A DNA stretch of 64,000 nucleotides from Galbibacter mesophilus (lineage in GTDB: Bacteria; Bacteroidota; Bacteroidia; Flavobacteriales; Flavobacteriaceae): assembly GCF_023721415.1 (NCBI RefSeq), contig NZ_JAMQVC010000001.1, positions 1,550,001 through 1,614,000 of the forward strand, in the 5' to 3' direction. The position numbers and the translations under genes are program-made. Of the stretch, positions 54,919 to 63,677 are shown in pieces. Numbering within the stretch: the stretch's first letter is position 1; every line of letters begins with the position of its first letter. The notes under the pieces were generated by a model. That model had not been told where the DNA came from. It searched no databases and was given only the letters and a program-made list of their open reading frames with translations.

Positions 54919-56307
54919 TTGGCTTTCGGTATCATTGTATGTCTTGGCTATTTGTTTTGTGCCATTTATTCTTTTATTGAAATAAGGGAATACAAAAGAA
55001 AAAACCTTTTAAAAAATGAAATAGCGTTGCTTCAGTCATCGAGCCTTCCGCCTGTTTCTATATTAGCACCGGCATTCAACGAGGAGGCTAATGTGGTTGA
55101 TAATGTACGCTCTTTGTTAACGCTAAATTATCCTTTTTATGAAATTGTAATTATTAACGATGGTAGCAAGGATAAAACCTTGGAGCGCCTCATTAAAAGT
55201 TTCAATTTAGTTGAAGATGATACTTTGTATCACAATTTTATTGAAACGCAAGCTATTAACGCGGTGTATGTTTCAAAGAATAAATCTTTTAAAAATTTAA
55301 AGGTTGTTGATAAGATAAACGGAGGGAAAGCAGATGCGTTAAATGCGGGAATAAATATTTGTAAGAATGAGCTCATCTGCAGTATTGATGTAGATTGTAT
55401 TTTGGAGGGAGATGCATTACTAAAAATGGTTAAACCTTTTCTGAGCGGCAAGAAAAAGGTGATTGCTGCCGGAGGAATAATTAGGATAGCTAACTCGTGT
55501 GTAGTTGAACATGGGCGAATTGTTGAGGTAAGGCTACCTGATACGTATATTGCAAGAGCCCAAATTATAGAGTACTTTAGAGCGTTTTTAATGGGGCGAA
55601 TGGCGTGGTCCCGTATCGATGGACTGCTTTTAATTTCTGGCGCTTTCGGAATGTTTGATAAAAATGCGGTCATGGAAGCGGGTGGTTACAACACCAATAC
55701 CGTTGGGGAAGATATGGAACTTCTGGTGAGAATGCGTAGGCGTATGCGTGAAAAGGGCGAACCATATTCTGTTGGGTTTATTCCAGATCCTCTTTGCTGG
55801 ACAGAGGTGCCACAAGATTGGCGCGTTCTGCACAGACAAAGAAATCGTTGGGCTCGGGGAACAGCAGAAACTTTATCTATACACAGGAAAATGATTTTTA
55901 ATCCGAAATACCGAATTTTAGGACTGTTAAGTACTCCCTATTGGTTGTTTTTTGAGTGGATGGCGCCAATTGTAGAGTTTTTCGGACTCGCATTTTTCAT
56001 TGCGCTTCTCTTTTTAGGACAGTTAAATTGGGTTTTTGCACTTTCCTTTTTTTTGGTAGCCTATTGTTTTTCTGTTTTATATTCAATAACCGCACTGTTT
56101 TTCGAAGAATACTCCTTTCAGCAATACAAAAAGACAGATCAAACGTTCAAGCTAATCGTGGCGGCATTTTTAGAACCTTTTTTTTACCATCCATTTGTTA
56201 TTTGGGCGGCGCTAAAAGGGAATATCGATCTTTTAAGAGGCAGGAAAGCGTGGGGCAATATGGTGAGAACAGGATTGGGTAAACAAGATATTAACGAAAC
56301 AGAATAA
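54919..56307 (+). CDS. Processive family-2 glycosyltransferase, membrane-bound
   Basis: A 462-residue BcsA/PgaC-like glycosyltransferase. An N-terminal helix (about 2-20) precedes the catalytic domain. ILAPAFNEE begins the GT-A fold (48-56), the DxD pair is D157-D159 (SIDVDC), ED at 264-265 supplies the base, and QRNRW (307-311) is the QxxRW motif of processive enzymes. Three or more C-terminal helices (about 340-405) would form a channel. No PilZ domain is visible. The annotated start is TTG; the frame stays open upstream to 54853, so the true N-terminus may be longer. Confidence 0.88.
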   Translation: MAFGIIVCLGYLFCAIYSFIEIREYKRKNLLKNEIALLQSSSLPPVSILAPAFNEEANVVDNVRSLLTLNYPFYEIVIINDGSKDKTLERLIKSFNLVEDDTLYHNFIETQAINAVYVSKNKSFKNLKVVDKINGGKADALNAGINICKNELICSIDVDCILEGDALLKMVKPFLSGKKKVIAAGGIIRIANSCVVEHGRIVEVRLPDTYIARAQIIEYFRAFLMGRMAWSRIDGLLLISGAFGMFDKNAVMEAGGYNTNTVGEDMELLVRMRRRMREKGEPYSVGFIPDPLCWTEVPQDWRVLHRQRNRWARGTAETLSIHRKMIFNPKYRILGLLSTPYWLFFEWMAPIVEFFGLAFFIALLFLGQLNWVFALSFFLVAYCFSVLYSITALFFEEYSFQQYKKTDQTFKLIVAAFLEPFFYHPFVIWAALKGNIDLLRGRKAWGNMVRTGLGKQDINETE

Positions 56308-56318
56308 GATTTTTCAAG

Positions 56319-57599
56319 ATGAACAAAAAGCAAATCAATAAAGGAATTTTGGAAAGGCAACCGCTAGTTTTAATGGCTTTTGCAGTCTTTTTTTTACTGC
56401 TGAATTTTAACCAAGCCATCGCGCAACAGGAACTTACCAGCGATGAGCTGTTTTTGAAAGCCAGAACCGAAGCCTTCGAAAATAAAAATTATACAGAAGC
56501 AATACGACTCACCCAGACAGCCATTGAAAAAACACCGGATTACACCGATTTGTATGTTTTTTTGGGCAGGTTGTATTCTTGGACAGATCAACCAGAATTG
56601 GCAAGGGAAACTTTCGAAAAAGCACTGATTCAGGATCCAGATTATGAAGATACAGCATTGGCTTACGGAAGTTTGGAGTATTGGGAGAAAAACTTGGAAA
56701 AAGCACTTTCTATAGTAAACAATGGGTTGGAAGCCCACCCTTCATCTGAAGATTTATTGATTTTAAAGTCAAAAATATTAGTTGGGATGAAACAATACGA
56801 GAAAGCCAACGAAGTCCTAAATGAAGTATTGGAGATAAACCCCGAATCTAATGAGGCAATCATGATAATGCGTCAATCAAATTTCGAGACTTCTAAAAAT
56901 GCCGTACAAGCAACCTATGATTTTGTGTATTTTGATGAGCGTTTTGATGATCCATGGCAATTGGCTAGTATTGGTTATAGAAGACAAACAAAATTAGGAT
57001 TGGTAGAAGCGCGATTAAACTATGCAAACCGGTTTGCTATGGGAAGTTCCCAATTTGAAATAGATGCGTATCCCATCATTTCCAAAACTTTTTATGCGTA
57101 TATCAATGGAGGTATTTCCAGTGATAAAGGGATTTTTCCTCAATACAGGGCTGGGTTTTCTTTATACGCCAATTTGCCTGCCGCTTTTGAGGTAGATGCT
57201 GGGTTCAGGTATTTGTATTTTACAGATGCCACTTGGGTTTATACAATAGGATTAGGTAAATACTACAAGAACTTTTGGTTTAATTTTAGAACCTTTTTAA
57301 ATGAATCGAGCAGCGGAGTTGTTAATTCCTATCTTTTCACAACCAGGTATTACACTGGCGGTTTCGATGATTATTTGGCGTTGCAAATGGGTACGGGGTT
57401 TTCTCCTGATGATGCTACCAATAATGTCCTTTACAATAGCGCCGGCCTTAATTCCTACAACATCTCTTTGGAATACAGGAAATCTTTTAGAAAGACCAAC
57501 GTCTTTTATATTCGAGGTGATTTTGAAAACATTGAATATCAAGAAGACAATAGAGGGAACCAATACACTATAGGGGTCGGGTACATAAAAAGATTTTAA
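56319..57599 (+). CDS. YaiO-family outer-membrane barrel with TPR repeats
   Basis: A 426-residue exported protein. The signal peptide ends NFNQAIAQ (about residue 36). TPR repeats occupy about 40-190 (KNYTEAIRLTQTAIEKTPDY, DLYVFLGRLYSWTDQ, KALSIVNNGLEAHPSSED, KQYEKANEVLNEVLEINPES). A beta barrel of about 220 residues follows, ending GVGYIKRF with a terminal Phe. TPR plus barrel is the layout of polysaccharide export porins such as PgaA and BcsC. It starts 11 bases after the glycosyltransferase gene and closes the operon. Confidence 0.88.
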   Translation: MNKKQINKGILERQPLVLMAFAVFFLLLNFNQAIAQQELTSDELFLKARTEAFENKNYTEAIRLTQTAIEKTPDYTDLYVFLGRLYSWTDQPELARETFEKALIQDPDYEDTALAYGSLEYWEKNLEKALSIVNNGLEAHPSSEDLLILKSKILVGMKQYEKANEVLNEVLEINPESNEAIMIMRQSNFETSKNAVQATYDFVYFDERFDDPWQLASIGYRRQTKLGLVEARLNYANRFAMGSSQFEIDAYPIISKTFYAYINGGISSDKGIFPQYRAGFSLYANLPAAFEVDAGFRYLYFTDATWVYTIGLGKYYKNFWFNFRTFLNESSSGVVNSYLFTTRYYTGGFDDYLALQMGTGFSPDDATNNVLYNSAGLNSYNISLEYRKSFRKTNVFYIRGDFENIEYQEDNRGNQYTIGVGYIKRF

Positions 57600-57646
57600 T
57601 CTGATAAAATAATTTTTTCTTTATTCCGAATGAGTTCAAAAAACAG

Positions 57647-57680
57647 AAAAGGTCGGTGAAAAATTTTTCACTGACCTTTT
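57647..57680. terminator. Bidirectional terminator between convergent genes
   Basis: AAAAGGTCGGTGAAAA pairs with TTTTCACTGACCTTTT (57647 to 57680) with one mismatch. It lies between the YaiO gene and the LVIVD lipoprotein and has T-tracts for both strands. Confidence 0.88.
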
Positions 57681-57712
57681 TATGATCTCTTAACTCCGAA
57701 TATCCGAAGCTC

Positions 57713-59377
57713 CTATTTTTTTAGGCTATTAAAAGTGTCTGTGTAATTTCCTTTAATAGTTACATTTCCGTTTTGCTTAACTTTTCCATATACAGTAATG
57801 GATGATCCACTGCCCAAAAACTCTAGCGTAGCACCATTATTTAATATCATATCTCCGTAAACAACCAAGCTTCCTTCTATTTGCAGTGTAGCTTTATTGT
57901 TTACTATCAAAGCATTGAAAGGAGCTTCCGTAGTACCTTGAGCCAAAGAACCTTTAACGGTAAATAAGCCGTTGCTGTTAACATTTATACCTTTATTTAC
58001 AGCCATAGCACCGCAAAAAGTTAGACTTGCTTTTGAGTTTACATTAATACCCATTAAACTAGCAGAACCTCTATAGGCTTGTGTCTCGTTTGAATTAACA
58101 TTCAACCAATAGCCACCTGTGTAAGCTGGAAATTCAGCACAGTTAATAGTGTTGTTCTCTGGAGTTACGGTTTTTAATATTTTAAGTCCCGCTTTTCCAT
58201 CCGCTACAAAAATGTAACCATTGGCACTTTTTACATAGTTTGCAGAACCTGTAAGATCTAAAGACCCAATCGAGGTTAAATTATTTATCGCTCCATTAAT
58301 GGTGTAAACTGAAATGCCTGCGGCTCCATCTGCGGTAAAAATATGTTTGTCTTCTACTGAAACAGCATTGGTGACAATATCGCTTGGATCAATAGTTTCG
58401 TCCTCTAAAGTAGGAACTTCAATGGTTGTAAGTTTAGAACCGTTGTTTATACTGTAAATACCCAAACCTTTGGCACCTTCAGCAACCAGAACATTTTTAT
58501 CATAAAAATCGATAGTGCGTTTGGCTTCAGCCACATCTTTGCTCGTACTAAAACTTTTGTTTTTATTTAGATTGTTGCTGTTGTAAACATAAATTCCCTC
58601 GGTACCACTTAAAGCAATTACTTTGTTGTCATTCAGTCCCACTGCCCTTAAATCTGCCAATGCGGTGGTTTCTTCCAATTGAAGGGAAGAAAGATTGTAT
58701 TTTACCACTTCTCCGTTATCACCGGAAACTCCAAAAATACCAGAGGAGTTTACTTTAATGTCCGTCGCAACAAATCCAGTAATGGTCAACAATTCTATAC
58801 TTTCCGTAGGTAATCCGTTTTGCAAAGGCATTTTTATCAAAATTGCTGGATTAGAATCATCTATTCCCGCATTTGCTCCTGCCAGATAAAGCGCATTTTC
58901 AAAATAATCCACCGAACTTATATCAGTATTTGGAAATATTGCCTGAAGAGCTACAGTAGGATTTAGTGGATCGGAAATATCTATAACATCAACCGCTCCC
59001 AAATAAGTAGCACCTTCCACGTTGTAAGAAACGTATGCATATTTTCCGTTAATATCTATATGAGTAGCCCTTAAGGTTGTGCCTTTGTAAACTGGGGCAG
59101 AAACCTTCGCTATTTGTACGAGAGGTAGATCGTTTGGTTCTAATTCCTTCGCAGCTATTCCTTTTGAAGTCTTTGCCGAGGTTTCTGGGTTTTCCTGTGG
59201 AGCCCCCTTAACGGTAACTACACCTAGATTTTCAAATACAACACGGTTGGAATTATCATCATTTAAAATAACTGCATCTCCATTTACGCTAGGAATATTG
59301 TTGTCGTCATCAGAAGATTGACAACCAATCATTGTTATCAATACTAGTAAAAAACTTAGCTTTAAAATATTTTTCAT
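57713..59377 (-). CDS. LVIVD-repeat lipoprotein with beta-solenoid-like C-terminus
   Basis: A 554-residue lipoprotein with the lipobox cysteine in ITMIGCQS followed by SSDDDNN. Residues about 90-410 carry LVIVD/propeller-type repeats (YAYVSYN...VIDISDP, ALYLAGANAG, GYIFVADGKAGLKIL). Residues about 425-550 are a different domain. It has short Val/Leu/Gly repeats spaced about 20 residues apart, for example INVNSKASLTFCGAM, INVNSNGLFTVKGSL, LIVNNKATLQIEGSL and MILNNGATLEFLGSG, like a beta-solenoid. It is probably surface-exposed; ligand unknown. Confidence 0.85.
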   Translation of the reverse strand: MKNILKLSFLLVLITMIGCQSSDDDNNIPSVNGDAVILNDDNSNRVVFENLGVVTVKGAPQENPETSAKTSKGIAAKELEPNDLPLVQIAKVSAPVYKGTTLRATHIDINGKYAYVSYNVEGATYLGAVDVIDISDPLNPTVALQAIFPNTDISSVDYFENALYLAGANAGIDDSNPAILIKMPLQNGLPTESIELLTITGFVATDIKVNSSGIFGVSGDNGEVVKYNLSSLQLEETTALADLRAVGLNDNKVIALSGTEGIYVYNSNNLNKNKSFSTSKDVAEAKRTIDFYDKNVLVAEGAKGLGIYSINNGSKLTTIEVPTLEDETIDPSDIVTNAVSVEDKHIFTADGAAGISVYTINGAINNLTSIGSLDLTGSANYVKSANGYIFVADGKAGLKILKTVTPENNTINCAEFPAYTGGYWLNVNSNETQAYRGSASLMGINVNSKASLTFCGAMAVNKGINVNSNGLFTVKGSLAQGTTEAPFNALIVNNKATLQIEGSLVVYGDMILNNGATLEFLGSGSSITVYGKVKQNGNVTIKGNYTDTFNSLKK

Positions 59378-59684
59378 TTTATTATAATTTAAGTAGGTCT
59401 TTTTTCTCTATTAAATTTATTAAAAATCCATCGCTTTTAAAAATAGATAACTTTATATATTGAAATCTAACAGGTTAACTCATTTAAAAAGCGCGCAAAT
59501 GTATATAAAATAATACACAATTTGGCTATAAAAAATATAAATTTTCATTTGCAGCAAAAGCAGAGGCCGCAACCACTTTTTATGAAAAATCATAGAGGTG
59601 GATAACCAAGTGATTTGTGATTATTTGATGGATTAAAATGCCTTTTAAGTTGAAGTCAGGTGGAATTCTGTGATTTATACAATG
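59378..59684. other. AT-rich intergenic region before the FAD oxidoreductase gene
   Basis: About 300 bases between divergent genes. No gene, hairpin or RNA is evident. It should hold the lipoprotein promoter, but I cannot place a full -33/-7 pair on the minus strand. Confidence 0.4.
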
Positions 59685-59692
59685 TATCTTTG
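59685..59692 (+). promoter_or_regulatory. -7 element (TATCTTTG) implying a leaderless transcript
   Basis: A perfect TAnnTTTG box that ends 4 bases before the ATG at 59697. Transcription would start at or very near the start codon. The -33 element is not clear. Confidence 0.5.
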
Positions 59693-59696
59693 TAGT

Positions 59697-60764
59697 ATGA
59701 TAGATTATATAGTTGTAGGTGTTGGCTTGGCCGGAATTGCTTTTTGTGAGCAGTTGGAAAAGAATAACAAGACTTTTGTCGTTTTTGATGATGGGTCCCA
59801 AAAATCATCCAATGTTGCGGGCGGGATGTACAATCCCGTAATTTTAAAGCGCTTTACTGGGGTATGGAAAGCAAAGGAACAAATAGGAATGCTTACCCCT
59901 TTCTACGAGCAACTGGAGCATAAATTGGAAGCAAAAGTTGATTTTAAGATGCCCGTGTTAAGAAGGTTTGTTTCTATTGAAGAGCAGAATATGTGGTTTG
60001 AGGCTTCAGACAAACCCGCATTGCAACCATTTTTATCTACAAAACTGCATAAGAATTCAAACAAAAATATCGACGCTCCTTTTGGTTATGGCGAGGTGCT
60101 TCATACAGGACGCGTTGCAACGGATGTACTTCAGAAGAAATATGTGGAGTATTTGTCTTCAGAAAAAAAAATAGTTAATGAACGATTTGATTACGATTCG
60201 TTGTTAGTTGAAGAAAATCATATTGCTTATAAAGAAGTTAAAGCCAAAAACATTGTGTTTTGTGAAGGTTTCGGCTTAAAAAAGAATCCTTTTTTCAATT
60301 ACCTTCCTTTAGTTGGAACAAAGGGGGAATTGCTTGAAATTGAGTGTAAAGATTTACATCTTGATTTCGTGCTGAAATCGTCTGTGTTTATGATTCCACT
60401 TGGAGAAAATTGTTTTAAAGTAGGAGCTACCTATAAATGGAAAGACAAAACCGACACCCCAACAGAAGAGTCTAGATTGGAAATGGAGAAAAAATTGCAA
60501 TCCTTTTTAAAGTGTGATTACACGGTGATAAATCATTTCGCAGGAATTCGTCCCACAGTTACCGATAGAAAACCATTGGTAGGAACGCATCCCAAGCACA
60601 ACAGACTTCATGTTTTAAACGGACTGGGAAGTCGCGGTGTAATGATTGCGCCCTACGCAGCTGAAAAATTGTACCAATCCATAGAAAAACAAATTCCGTT
60701 GGAAAAAGAAATGGATGTAATTCGCTTTGAAAAGAAATATCCGAATCCTTTTGTTAGTAAATAG
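59697..60764 (+). CDS. FAD-dependent oxidoreductase (DAO family)
   Basis: A 355-residue flavoprotein. The dinucleotide-binding motif VGVGLAG is near the N-terminus (MIDYIVVGVGLAGIAF). VAGGMYNPVILKRF is a feature of D-amino-acid-oxidase-like enzymes. A C-terminal GLGSRGVMIAPYAAE closes the FAD site. Substrate unknown; a free amine or amino acid is likely from the family. I chose ATG 59697 because the -7 box sits just upstream of it. Convergent with the DUF983 gene. Confidence 0.85.
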   Translation: MIDYIVVGVGLAGIAFCEQLEKNNKTFVVFDDGSQKSSNVAGGMYNPVILKRFTGVWKAKEQIGMLTPFYEQLEHKLEAKVDFKMPVLRRFVSIEEQNMWFEASDKPALQPFLSTKLHKNSNKNIDAPFGYGEVLHTGRVATDVLQKKYVEYLSSEKKIVNERFDYDSLLVEENHIAYKEVKAKNIVFCEGFGLKKNPFFNYLPLVGTKGELLEIECKDLHLDFVLKSSVFMIPLGENCFKVGATYKWKDKTDTPTEESRLEMEKKLQSFLKCDYTVINHFAGIRPTVTDRKPLVGTHPKHNRLHVLNGLGSRGVMIAPYAAEKLYQSIEKQIPLEKEMDVIRFEKKYPNPFVSK

Positions 60765-60784
60765 AATCGTGCATTAATGAAAAG

Positions 60785-61183
60785 CTATTGTGGTTTCGAA
60801 AACCTTTCGGCAGCTTGCGAATCATATCTAAAGAAGAAATTAATCCAAATATTTCTCGACAAACGCATAATTACAGGCATAAAAACGATTAGTGTGCCGA
60901 TAATAGCAAAAAAAGCAGTTTTAAGCGAGCTACCAAGAAAGAGAAAAGAAATTACAAACGCCGCAACGGCAAAAGCAGTTCCTAGTCCGTAGCTCACGTA
61001 CATAGCACCGTAGAAAAAAGAAGGCTCAATTTTGTATTTCGTTCCGCAACTAGAACAATGCTCATGCATACGCAATGTTTCCTTCGGATTGTACATGTTT
61101 TTACTCACATACATGCTTTCTTCCTGACATTTAGGGCAACTTCCTGTTAAAATACTGTATAGTTTGCTTCCTTTTTTTAACAT
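60785..61183 (-). CDS. DUF983 zinc-ribbon membrane protein
   Basis: A 132-residue protein. Two CxxC pairs (SCPKC and CSSC, about 15-18 and 41-44) form a zinc ribbon. Two transmembrane helices follow (about 58-80 and 84-108), with a basic C-terminal tail. Start ATG 61183 fits the family N-terminus (MLKKGSKLYSILTGSCPKC). The family's function is not settled. Convergent with the FAD oxidoreductase gene. Confidence 0.85.
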   Translation of the reverse strand: MLKKGSKLYSILTGSCPKCQEESMYVSKNMYNPKETLRMHEHCSSCGTKYKIEPSFFYGAMYVSYGLGTAFAVAAFVISFLFLGSSLKTAFFAIIGTLIVFMPVIMRLSRNIWINFFFRYDSQAAERFSKPQ

Positions 61184-61372
61184 TTGCAAAAAATTTAATG
61201 AAACACTATTTTGAGAAACCTTAATAAGTATGGCGCTCAAAATTGTTTCTTGAATTAACCCTAGCTTTAAAGTCGGGGGTCCTTGGCTAAATTCCTGTCC
61301 TTGAATTCAGAACTTTGACTAATTTTTATTGGTTAAAACCGTCTGAATATAGGTTTTGGGGTTTACCATTAG

Positions 61373-61404
61373 TTTTTAATAGTCGGAGTTTCCGACATTA
61401 AAAA
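61373..61404. promoter_or_regulatory. Palindrome upstream of the ABC-F gene
   Basis: TTTTTAAT-A-GTCGGA, loop GTT, TCCGAC-ATTAAAAA: a 14-bp stem with one bulged base, 38 bases before the ABC-F start. It could be an operator or a hairpin in the leader. Confidence 0.45.
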
Positions 61405-61442
61405 TACCATTATTTTACTTTATAAAGATAAAAAATCGCAAA

Positions 61443-63359
61443 ATGCTGAACGTCCATAATCTATCTGTCTCTTTTGGAGGGGAATATTTATTTGAAGAAA
61501 TTGCTTTCCGCTTAAATCCAGGGGACCGCGTTGGTCTTATTGGGAAAAATGGAGCAGGAAAATCTACGATGCTAAAACTGCTATCTAAAGAAATGGAGCC
61601 GGATAGCGGTGTGATTTCTACGGATAAAGATGTTAGCATTGGTTTCCTTAAACAGGATATTGATTTTGAGCAAGGGAATACAGTTTTGGAAGAGGCTTAT
61701 CAAGCTTTTGAAGAAATAAAGAAAATGGAGCTTCAGCTGGATGAAATCAACAACCAACTGGCAGAGCGTACCGATTATGAAAGTGAGGGGTATAACCAAT
61801 TGATGATAGACTTGAGCGACCTAACGCATCGTTATGAAATTATTGGAGGTTATAATTATCAAGGGAAAACAGAGCGAGTTTTATTAGGACTTGGATTTAA
61901 AAGGGAAGATTTCAACAAGCTTACGGATACCTTTTCAGGAGGTTGGCGTATGCGTATAGAATTGGCTAAATTGCTTCTTCAAGATAACGATGCATTGTTG
62001 CTGGATGAGCCGACCAACCACTTAGATATTGAGTCTATTATTTGGTTGGAGCAATTTTTGAAAACCTATGCTGGGGTGGTGGTAATCGTTTCCCACGATA
62101 AAATGTTTTTAGACAATGTTACCAACAGAACTATAGAAATTTCGCTTGGTAAAGCCTATGATTACAATAAACCGTATTCGGAGTATTTAGAATTGCGTGC
62201 AGAAATGCGTGAATTACAAATGAACGCACAGAAAAACCAAGAGAAGCAAATTCAGCAAACCGAAAAACTCATTGAAAAGTTTCGGGCGAAGGCATCTAAG
62301 GCTTCCATGGCGCAATCACTTATTAAAAAACTGGATAAAGTTGACCGAATTGAAGTAGATGAAGAAGACAATGCGGTGATGAACATTCGTTTCCCGGTTT
62401 CAATCCAGCCCGGGAAAGTGGTGATAGAAGCAGAGGCCGTTGGCAAAAAGTATGGGGAGAAAGTAGTGCTCAACGAAGTAGATATGATGATTGAGCGAAA
62501 CACCAAAACAGCTTTTGTAGGGCAGAACGGACAAGGGAAAACCACATTGGCTAAGATAATCGTTGGAGAAATTGAAAGTAGCGGAAGACTTAAGTTGGGT
62601 CATAATGTTCAGATAGGATATTTTGCCCAAAACCAAGCGGAATACCTTGATGGTGAGAAGACAATTTTAGACACTATGTTGGATGAAGCTCGCGACAGCA
62701 ATCGTTCTAAAGTTCGCGATATGTTGGGGTCCTTTTTATTCCGCGGAGATGACGTTGATAAAAAAGTGAAAGTACTTTCTGGAGGGGAAAGAAACCGATT
62801 GGCTCTTTGCAAAATGTTACTGCATCCGTTCAATGTGTTGGTAATGGATGAGCCTACCAACCATTTGGATATTAAGTCAAAAAATGTATTAAAGGAAGCA
62901 CTTAAAAATTTTGAAGGTACCTTATTGCTCGTTTCTCACGACCGTGATTTCCTACAAGGCTTAACGGATAGTGTGTATGAATTTAGAGACGGAAAAATAA
63001 AACAATTCTTAGGCGATATAAATTTCTATTTGGAAGAAAGACAGGTGGAAGATTTTAGGGCAGTGGAAAAGAAAACGGAAGTTGCCAAAACCAACGTTCA
63101 GAATGAATCTACTGAAAAGTTGTCTTTTGAAGAACAGAAGAAACTTAAGTCATTAAAAAATAGGATTAGTAAGGCCGAAACTACCGTGGCCGATTTAGAA
63201 CGCGAAATTGCAAAAATTGATGAGGAGCTAGCAAAGAACCACGATGAGTTGGTAGCAGACCCCAATTTTTTTAAAAATTATAATAAGAAAAAAGAAGAAC
63301 TGGAGAAACAAACAGAAGCTTGGTATTTACTTACGGAAGAACTACAATCTTTAAATTAA
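61443..63359 (+). CDS. ABC-F family ATPase
   Basis: A 638-residue soluble twin-ATPase of the ABC-F type, which acts on ribosomes and has no membrane domain. ATPase 1: GKNGAGKST (about 36-44), signature FSGGWRMR, Walker B LLLDEPTNH. ATPase 2: GQNGQGKTT (about 360-368), LSGGERNR, VMDEPTNH. A Gln/Glu/Lys-rich helical linker (about 240-300) joins them and a C-terminal coiled coil (about 560-635) follows. Subfamily (EttA, Uup or resistance-type) is not decided by eye; the C-terminal coiled coil favours a Uup-like protein. Confidence 0.92.
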   Translation: MLNVHNLSVSFGGEYLFEEIAFRLNPGDRVGLIGKNGAGKSTMLKLLSKEMEPDSGVISTDKDVSIGFLKQDIDFEQGNTVLEEAYQAFEEIKKMELQLDEINNQLAERTDYESEGYNQLMIDLSDLTHRYEIIGGYNYQGKTERVLLGLGFKREDFNKLTDTFSGGWRMRIELAKLLLQDNDALLLDEPTNHLDIESIIWLEQFLKTYAGVVVIVSHDKMFLDNVTNRTIEISLGKAYDYNKPYSEYLELRAEMRELQMNAQKNQEKQIQQTEKLIEKFRAKASKASMAQSLIKKLDKVDRIEVDEEDNAVMNIRFPVSIQPGKVVIEAEAVGKKYGEKVVLNEVDMMIERNTKTAFVGQNGQGKTTLAKIIVGEIESSGRLKLGHNVQIGYFAQNQAEYLDGEKTILDTMLDEARDSNRSKVRDMLGSFLFRGDDVDKKVKVLSGGERNRLALCKMLLHPFNVLVMDEPTNHLDIKSKNVLKEALKNFEGTLLLVSHDRDFLQGLTDSVYEFRDGKIKQFLGDINFYLEERQVEDFRAVEKKTEVAKTNVQNESTEKLSFEEQKKLKSLKNRISKAETTVADLEREIAKIDEELAKNHDELVADPNFFKNYNKKKEELEKQTEAWYLLTEELQSLN

Positions 63360-63502
63360 ACGTGCATTTCATCGAAAAAATATGCTTTTTAAAGAATCAT
63401 TTGTTAAATTGTAGGTATATTCGTGCTTTAAAATGGATGCTAATCCTATTCAAGTAAACGGATATAGTTCCATATTTTAGTTAGTTTGTTTGATTGATTT
63501 AC
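63360..63502. other. Intergenic region after the ABC-F gene
   Basis: Contains a 15-codon reading frame MDANPIQVNGYSSIF (63433-63480) followed by a hairpin-T-tract 23 bases later. It could be a leader peptide, a small RNA or chance. No conserved RNA family is recognised. Confidence 0.3.
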
Positions 63503-63539
63503 AGAGTGTTGGTTTTAACTGGCACTCTTTTTTTTTTTT
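63503..63539 (+). terminator. Strong intrinsic terminator
   Basis: AGAGTG pairs with CACTCT (63503-63508 with 63523-63528), extended by wobble and GGTT/AACT-type pairs to about 12 bp. Eleven or more T residues follow. It is 143 bases past the ABC-F stop, so it may end a longer 3' UTR or a separate small transcript. Confidence 0.85.
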
Positions 63540-63677
63540 GATGATTCATTTGGGGATTTATATAAAGGATGAGAAAACATTAAGCTTTTTAACATTCTGT
63601 TTTATTTTTAAGAAATATTTAACCCATTGCCCTTTTCTATATAGATAGTTTTGTGATTTACTGACTATTCTACTAAC

